The translations under genes and the position numbers were made by a program. Below the pieces are notes generated by a model. The model had not been told where the DNA came from, searched no databases, and saw only the letters and a list, made by a program, of their open reading frames with translations. From Glomus cerebriforme (lineage: Eukaryota; Glomeromycota; Glomeromycetes; Glomerales; Glomeraceae), in NCBI GenBank assembly GCA_003550305.1, contig QKYT01000253.1:92519-103714 (forward strand): DNA of 11,196 nt. The letters run 5' to 3'. This document shows, piece by piece, positions 8,301 through 11,196 of this stretch; position 1 is the first letter of the stretch; each line of letters starts with the position of its first letter.

Positions 8301-9582
8301 AGAATATTTGAATTTATATGAATCATGTTGGAATTCTGAACCAAATGCAAGACCATCTATTATTCAAGTTTTTAGTAAAATAGAATACATAAAAAACAAT
8401 TTAGGATCGGAACTGATTAATTTGGTTAAAAAATATGATTTGGTTAAAGTTATTGATAAGAATGAATTAATAAAAATGACTGATATTGGTGGAGGTCATT
8501 TTGGCGTTATTTCAAGGGCTATATGGAAAAAAACAAAAAATTTTGTTATTTGTAAAAGATTGAAAAATAATGAAGCAATTAGTAATAAGCCAATTGATGC
8601 TTTCTTTCATGAATTAAAAATGCATAGAAGACTAGATTTTTGTCAAAGAATAATACGTATACTGGGTATAAGTTTAGGTAAGCTTAATTATGGTCATTAT
8701 CATTACTTATTATTATAATGAATATTCATTTATTATTTATTTGCAGATGAAGAAAAAAAGGAATATTTATTAGTAATGCAATATGCTGACGGTGGAAATT
8801 TGCGTGAATATCTTAAACAAAATTCTTCAAATTTAACTTGGGATGATAAAATCAAATTAGCTTATCAAATTACTGAAGGAATAAAATTTCTTCAGGGAGA
8901 AAAGATCCTTCATCGGGATTTACACTCCGGAAATATAGTAATACATCAAGGAGAAGCTAAAATTATTGATCTCGGTATTGCAAAAAGTACAGAAACTGAA
9001 ACACAAATTCATTCAGGTGTATTTGGAGTGATTGCATACATTGATCCTAAAATTTTAGAGGATTATTCATATAAATATAATAATAAGTCTGATATTTATA
9101 GTTTAGGAGTTCTTATGTGGGAACTATCTAGTGGTAAACCTCCTTTTGCTAATGAAAAAAATGAAAATATTCTAAAATATCAATTGATTAATGGCCGTAG
9201 AGAAAAAGAAATTCCTGAAACGCCTAATGATTATTTTGAATTATATAAATTATGTTGGGATCCCGATCCAAACTTAAGACCAACTGTTGATAAAGTTTTT
9301 ATTAAATTAGGAAGAATGTTAGGTATTAAAGACGATAGTATACAAGGTAAGAAATTATCTAAATTTTTTAATAGTAATAATAATAATGTACTCTATGTTT
9401 AATTTTAGAAAATAATGAAAACAAACAGACAAGTAATAATGATAATGAAAACGAACAAACAAACAAAATCGTTAATAATAATGATAATGATGATTTATCT
9501 AGTGAGTTTATAATTTTTAATTTCACGGAATTATTATTATTAATATAAACTAAACATTATTATATTTTTAGTTCCTGATTAA
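5312..9582 (+). CDS. Tandem protein with three pseudokinase domains and one kinase domain
   Basis: Seven exons (5312-5749, 5868-6897, 6961-7785, 7865-8677, 8747-9346, 9409-9501, 9572-9582) sum to 3810 nt, 1269 aa. Residues 1-63 carry a cysteine-rich ribbon (C8, C11, C14, C24, C27) and the W-T-S-G linker, as in gene 2. Four kinase folds follow: KD1 about 64-360, KD2 415-676, KD3 699-940, KD4 959-1227. HRD reads YRY, HQN, HQN and HRD in order; the DFG position reads ETF, MLN, MFN and DLG. Only KD4 therefore has a full catalytic set (glycine loop G973/G975/G978, K995, D1093, N1098, D1110). A short Asn/Asp/Glu-rich tail ends the protein. KD2-KD4 resemble each other closely; KD1 belongs with gene 2. 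The likely role is signalling, with pseudokinases regulating KD4 or acting as scaffolds (inference). The last small exon is the least certain part; without that splice the stop is at 9546-9548. Confidence 0.82.
5333..5392 (+). other. Cysteine-rich zinc-ribbon-like motif of gene 3
   Basis: Cysteines at residues 8, 11, 14, 24 and 27 form C-x2-C-x2-C...C-x2-C. Gene 2 has the matching four (8, 11, 23, 26) followed by the same linker, so zinc binding by four of the five is likely. The extra cysteine leaves the pairing ambiguous. Confidence 0.6.
5501..6510 (+). other. KD1: degenerate pseudokinase domain of gene 3
   Basis: The fold is marked by VAIK (K129), PPE in place of APE (271-273), DIYSFG and CW...RP (340-349). 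The catalytic loop reads YRYFMNPSN (226-234), the DFG site reads ETF (246-248), and the glycine loop is replaced by a duplicated 13-residue segment. Catalysis is very unlikely. It is split by intron 1 (5750-5867) at the same phase-0 position as gene 2. Confidence 0.85.
5750..5867 (+). other. Gene 3 intron 1
   Basis: 118-bp GTAATT...ATATAG intron, phase 0 after Leu-Asn-Glu. The downstream exon continues as LTIYLKC...FYGISKQPDSHDYFIV, the expected beta-4/beta-5 region, in a frame open through 6897. A poly-T tract precedes the acceptor. Confidence 0.85.
6672..7520 (+). other. KD2: pseudokinase domain of gene 3
   Basis: Glycine loop SGHFGNI (G429, G432), VACK lysine K449 and a C-helix Glu are kept, but the catalytic loop reads HQNLHSKN (545-552) and the DFG site MLN (563-565). 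It may still bind nucleotide but lacks both catalytic and metal-binding Asp. Intron 2 (6898-6960) splits it between beta-4 and beta-5. Confidence 0.85.
6898..6960 (+). other. Gene 3 intron 2
   Basis: 63-bp GTAAGT...CTATAG intron, phase 1. It joins ILGISF to DESTREYFLIMQYADGG. Confidence 0.9.
7590..8391 (+). other. KD3: pseudokinase domain of gene 3, shortened
   Basis: The glycine loop is lost, K729 (VVCK) is kept, the catalytic loop reads HQNLHSKN (820-827) and the DFG site MFN (838-840). Between SGHPP and the IP motif it is 11 residues shorter than KD4, so part of the helix F-G region is missing. Intron 3 (7786-7864) splits it at the same site as KD2. Confidence 0.85.
7786..7864 (+). other. 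Gene 3 intron 3
   Basis: 79-bp GTGAGT...TTTGTAG intron, phase 1. It joins ILGISL to NESTKEYLLIMQYADSG. Retention hits a stop within five codons. Its last bases match intron 4. Confidence 0.9.
8449..9321 (+). other. KD4: the only kinase unit of gene 3 with intact catalytic residues
   Basis: GGGHFGVIS glycine loop, K995 (VICK), C-helix Glu, HRDLHSGN (1091-1098), DLG (1110-1112), DPK replacing APE (1135-1137), DIYSLG, CW...RP (1205-1214). DLG for DFG is common in fungal TKL kinases and keeps the metal-binding Asp. Intron 4 (8678-8746) occupies the shared site. Confidence 0.87.
8678..8746 (+). other. Gene 3 intron 4
   Basis: 69-bp GTAAGC...TTTGCAG intron, phase 1. It joins ILGISL to DEEKKEYLLVMQYADGG. 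Confidence 0.9.
9347..9408 (+). other. Gene 3 intron 5
   Basis: 62-bp GTAAGA...TTTTAG intron, phase 1, after the KD4 C-lobe. If retained, the protein ends 19 residues past the donor at a stop at 9400-9402. If removed, an Asn/Glu-rich tail is added. Confidence 0.7.
9409..9501 (+). repeat. Imperfect repeat coding the Asn/Asp/Glu tail
   Basis: Exon 6 is built of two imperfect units, coding NENKQTSNND and NENEQTNKIVNNND, with a shared AATAATGATAATGA core. This is replication-slippage-type low-complexity coding sequence, probably disordered and length-variable between strains. Confidence 0.6.
9502..9571 (+). other. Gene 3 intron 6 (probable)
   Basis: 70-bp GTGAGT...TTTTTAG intron with a branch-point-like ACTAAAC near its 3' end. 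Splicing gives a tail ending Leu-Ser-Ile-Pro-Asp and a stop at 9580-9582. The unspliced alternative adds a hydrophobic Leu-rich end before a stop at 9546-9548. Confidence 0.6.
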
Positions 9583-10176
9583 TGGAGGATTGTAAGGAAC
9601 ATGTGAAGCATAAAATACTGTCAAATTTATATATTTTTGTTATCTATTTTCAGAATATCACATCTTTTATTATTTTAGAATAGCGGGTCCTGGTGATATT
9701 TTACAAACTTATAATTTATAAGGGCTTACAGTATTTTATTTTTATCGTATTTTTTATTATAAATTGATGAAAATTATTAAATTAATAAATTCAATTCTCT
9801 ATAAATTTGAGTATATCCATATGGCTACAGAGTCAATTTTTATGAATTCGGATTCGGATCACGGGTAATCCGTTAATTATTTACTGTATACCCGATATGA
9901 TACATGATTTTTGATCACTGATTATTATAAAACTGTATTATTGATTTTTAAATTTCATTAGTATCATAACTTTGATGCAAAAATCTTGTTTTACTGTTGG
10001 GTGACTCTGATTTCTCGTTTTTGTAATAGTTTGCATTTGGTAATGATTTATCAGTTGAAAATCTCTCAAAGCGTAATCAACAAATCCGAAAATGAAAGCT
10101 CTGCCATTATTATTTATGGTTTATTATGTAAAACACTTGTGAAACGCGTATAAATTGTTCGTGGTCAACGGGTTGT
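9583..10176. other. AT-rich region downstream of gene 3
   Basis: No gene is supported. It presumably contains the gene 3 3' UTR; the first good AATAAA is at 9784-9789, about 200 bases past the stop. A small palindrome (CGGAT...ATCCG, around 9855-9873) and several GATNNNTGAT-like words occur, but there is no coherent repeat. Confidence 0.5.
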
Positions 10177-10219
10177 TATCGTAATGAATGTTAAAGAAAC
10201 GCTCAATATTAGTAGATAA
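10177..10219 (+). pseudogene. Decayed 5' end of a gene-1-type gene
   Basis: TATCGTAATG(A)ATGTTAAAGAAAC at 10177-10200 matches 559-582 around the gene 1 start at 23 of 24 bases. It reads Met-Asn-Val-Lys-Glu-Thr-Leu, then stops at 10217-10219. A Leu-Pro-coding TTACCT 38 bases from the ATG may correspond to the YLPL of gene 1 at 54 bases, which would imply a 16-base deletion. No kinase or Sel1 sequence follows. Confidence 0.55.
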
Positions 10220-10345
10220 ACTTACCTAAGAACGCATCAAGCAAGCCATCAACTATACTCTTAGTATTGTTGGGAATATCAAAATAAATCACTCGAATTT
10301 TACTAATGAGGATGTACGTTAATAAATTGCTTTGTTTCCTAATTT
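10220..10345. other. AT-rich spacer between pseudogene remnant and MITE-like element
   Basis: No convincing feature. It may contain further unrecognisable decay of the gene-1-type copy. Confidence 0.4.
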
Positions 10346-10498
10346 AGGGGTCTTCTAAAGCGGGGTAAATCGCCCGATTTAGACAGATTTTTGGCCGGCA
10401 TTACGGCATTAAGAAATTAGTATGTGATAAATAAGGGTGTGACACAGGTGACAAATATTTTGACTATTATCACGTGATTTTCCGCTTTAGACGTCCCT
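10346..10498. mobile_element. MITE-like element with terminal inverted repeats
   Basis: The left end, from 10346, reads AGGGG-TCT-TCTAAAGCGG-GGT-AAATC. The reverse complement of the right end, from 10498, reads AGGG-ACG-TCTAAAGCGG-A-AAATC. The TCTAAAGCGG core is identical, and AGGG and AAATC flank it on both sides with small indels between. The interior is about 100 bases with no coding frame, as in a non-autonomous DNA transposon. I see no clear target-site duplication, so the exact ends are uncertain. Confidence 0.6.
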
Positions 10499-11100
10499 GT
10501 TGGTCAATGTTTTTTTTATAAAGGAGAAATAAAAAGATTCGAGATTCCATTTTAATTGGATTATGAATTAACTCAAAAACGCTTCCCCCTTTTTCAATTC
10601 TTTTAAAAAACTATTCAGACTTTTTTTTTTATTATATTAATATATTAATTCTGAGGCCGAAAAACTCCTGAACCTTAATTTTTTTAAAAAATTTCCTTTT
10701 TTTTTCTCTGCTATGTTTAATATTCGCAGAGAAGTGGTTAATGCTGTGATGATAAGGTAATAAATAAGTAAAATAACGATGATATGAGCAATAAACAACT
10801 CTTTTCTTTTTTTTTACTCTCTCCTTCTTTTCTTTAAATTTTCTAAAGCTTTATTGCATAATTTTTCAGACACATAAAATATAAAAATTATGAATGTACA
10901 GTACTTTTATTATTTTTTATGATAAACGCGTTTATTTTTATACAGAACACTTATTTTTTAACTTAAAAGTATAATTATAAATTTTATTCAAAGTAAACGT
11001 TCTTAAAGATCAAGTAAAGTTATTCAGCAGGTATGAAACTATTCAGACATTATCTTCTTTTTAGGTATCTCTTAAATAGTTAAGGTATGGTTTTGTTATT
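10499..11100. other. AT-rich region with poly-T and pyrimidine tracts
   Basis: Homopolymer T and TC-rich tracts (about 10621-10700 and 10800-10840) and no supported gene, RNA or repeat unit. AGGTAT words begin to appear from about 11030 and lead into the terminal repeat. Confidence 0.5.
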
Positions 11101-11163
11101 TAGGTACGGTATGATCAAATTTTTGCAGGTACGAATATTTTTTTCTGATCATACCCGTACCTA
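11101..11163. repeat. Terminal hairpin-forming inverted repeat
   Basis: TAGGTACGGTATGATCA (11101-11117) is the reverse complement of TGATCATACCCGTACCTA (11146-11163) except for one extra base. The loop is about 28 nt and contains a further AGGTACGA. AGGTATG/AGGTACG words recur upstream (about 11030-11100). It looks like part of a dispersed palindromic repeat that may continue past the window. Confidence 0.6.
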
Positions 11164-11196
11164 AAACTCTTTGTATATATATACAACCAATGTTGC

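Noticed and set aside
6045..9402. Separate kinase genes starting at internal Met/Leu codons (6045, 6990, 7831, 8776)
   Set aside because: Each apparent start lies inside a kinase domain whose N-lobe is encoded in the previous exon, and phase-matched GT-AG introns join them in frame.
9855..9873. CGGAT...ATCCG palindrome as a regulatory site or transposon end
   Set aside because: Only five base pairs of stem and no second element nearby; this is within chance expectation.
1..11196. tRNA, rRNA, CRISPR or bacterial operon features
   Set aside because: No cloverleaf, rRNA-like block or regularly spaced repeats were seen, and the introns show a eukaryotic nuclear origin. The AAAGGAGG-like string before 566 is not a ribosome binding site in this context.

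Overview
The window looks like a gene-containing stretch of a very AT-rich fungal nuclear genome. The best fit is an arbuscular mycorrhizal fungus (Glomeromycotina, Rhizophagus-like); this is inferred from family recognition, not from a search. The evidence is long homopolymer A/T tracts, short GT-AG introns (62-124 bp), and three genes from protein families strongly expanded in those fungi: tyrosine-kinase-like proteins, some with Sel1 repeats and some with an N-terminal CxxC...CxxC ribbon. Three bases are ambiguous (n at 127, 143 and 176).

Layout. 1-565 is non-coding and carries a short hairpin/direct-repeat cluster. Gene 1 (566-2672, +, 2 exons, 660 aa) is an MLKL-like architecture: N-terminal helical bundle, pseudokinase, Sel1 repeats. 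2673-3303 separates the convergent 3' ends of genes 1 and 2. Gene 2 (4615-3304, -, 2 exons, 411 aa) is a zinc-ribbon-like TKL kinase with an odd DFG motif (DIW). 4616-5311 is a divergent intergenic region that probably holds both promoters. Gene 3 (5312-9582, +, 7 exons, 1269 aa) starts like gene 2 but continues into three more kinase units, giving a tandem pseudokinase-pseudokinase-pseudokinase-kinase protein. The remaining 1.6 kb is AT-rich and holds a decayed 5' copy of a gene-1-type gene (about 10177-10219), a MITE-like element with terminal inverted repeats (10346-10498) and a hairpin-forming repeat at the very end.

Splicing was worked out by hand. All proposed introns are GT-AG, all junctions keep frame, and the summed exon lengths are divisible by three in each gene. 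In gene 3 the internal introns fall at the same phase-1 site inside successive kinase units, so the array grew by duplication of an exon that runs from beta-5 of one kinase to beta-4 of the next.

How the genes may work together is inference. A membrane-active-type helical bundle fused to a pseudokinase (gene 1) lies beside a ribbon kinase (gene 2) and a multi-pseudokinase/kinase protein (gene 3). This recalls RIPK/MLKL or JAK-type regulation, in which pseudokinase domains gate an effector or an active kinase. The families are so abundant in these genomes that adjacency alone is weak evidence.
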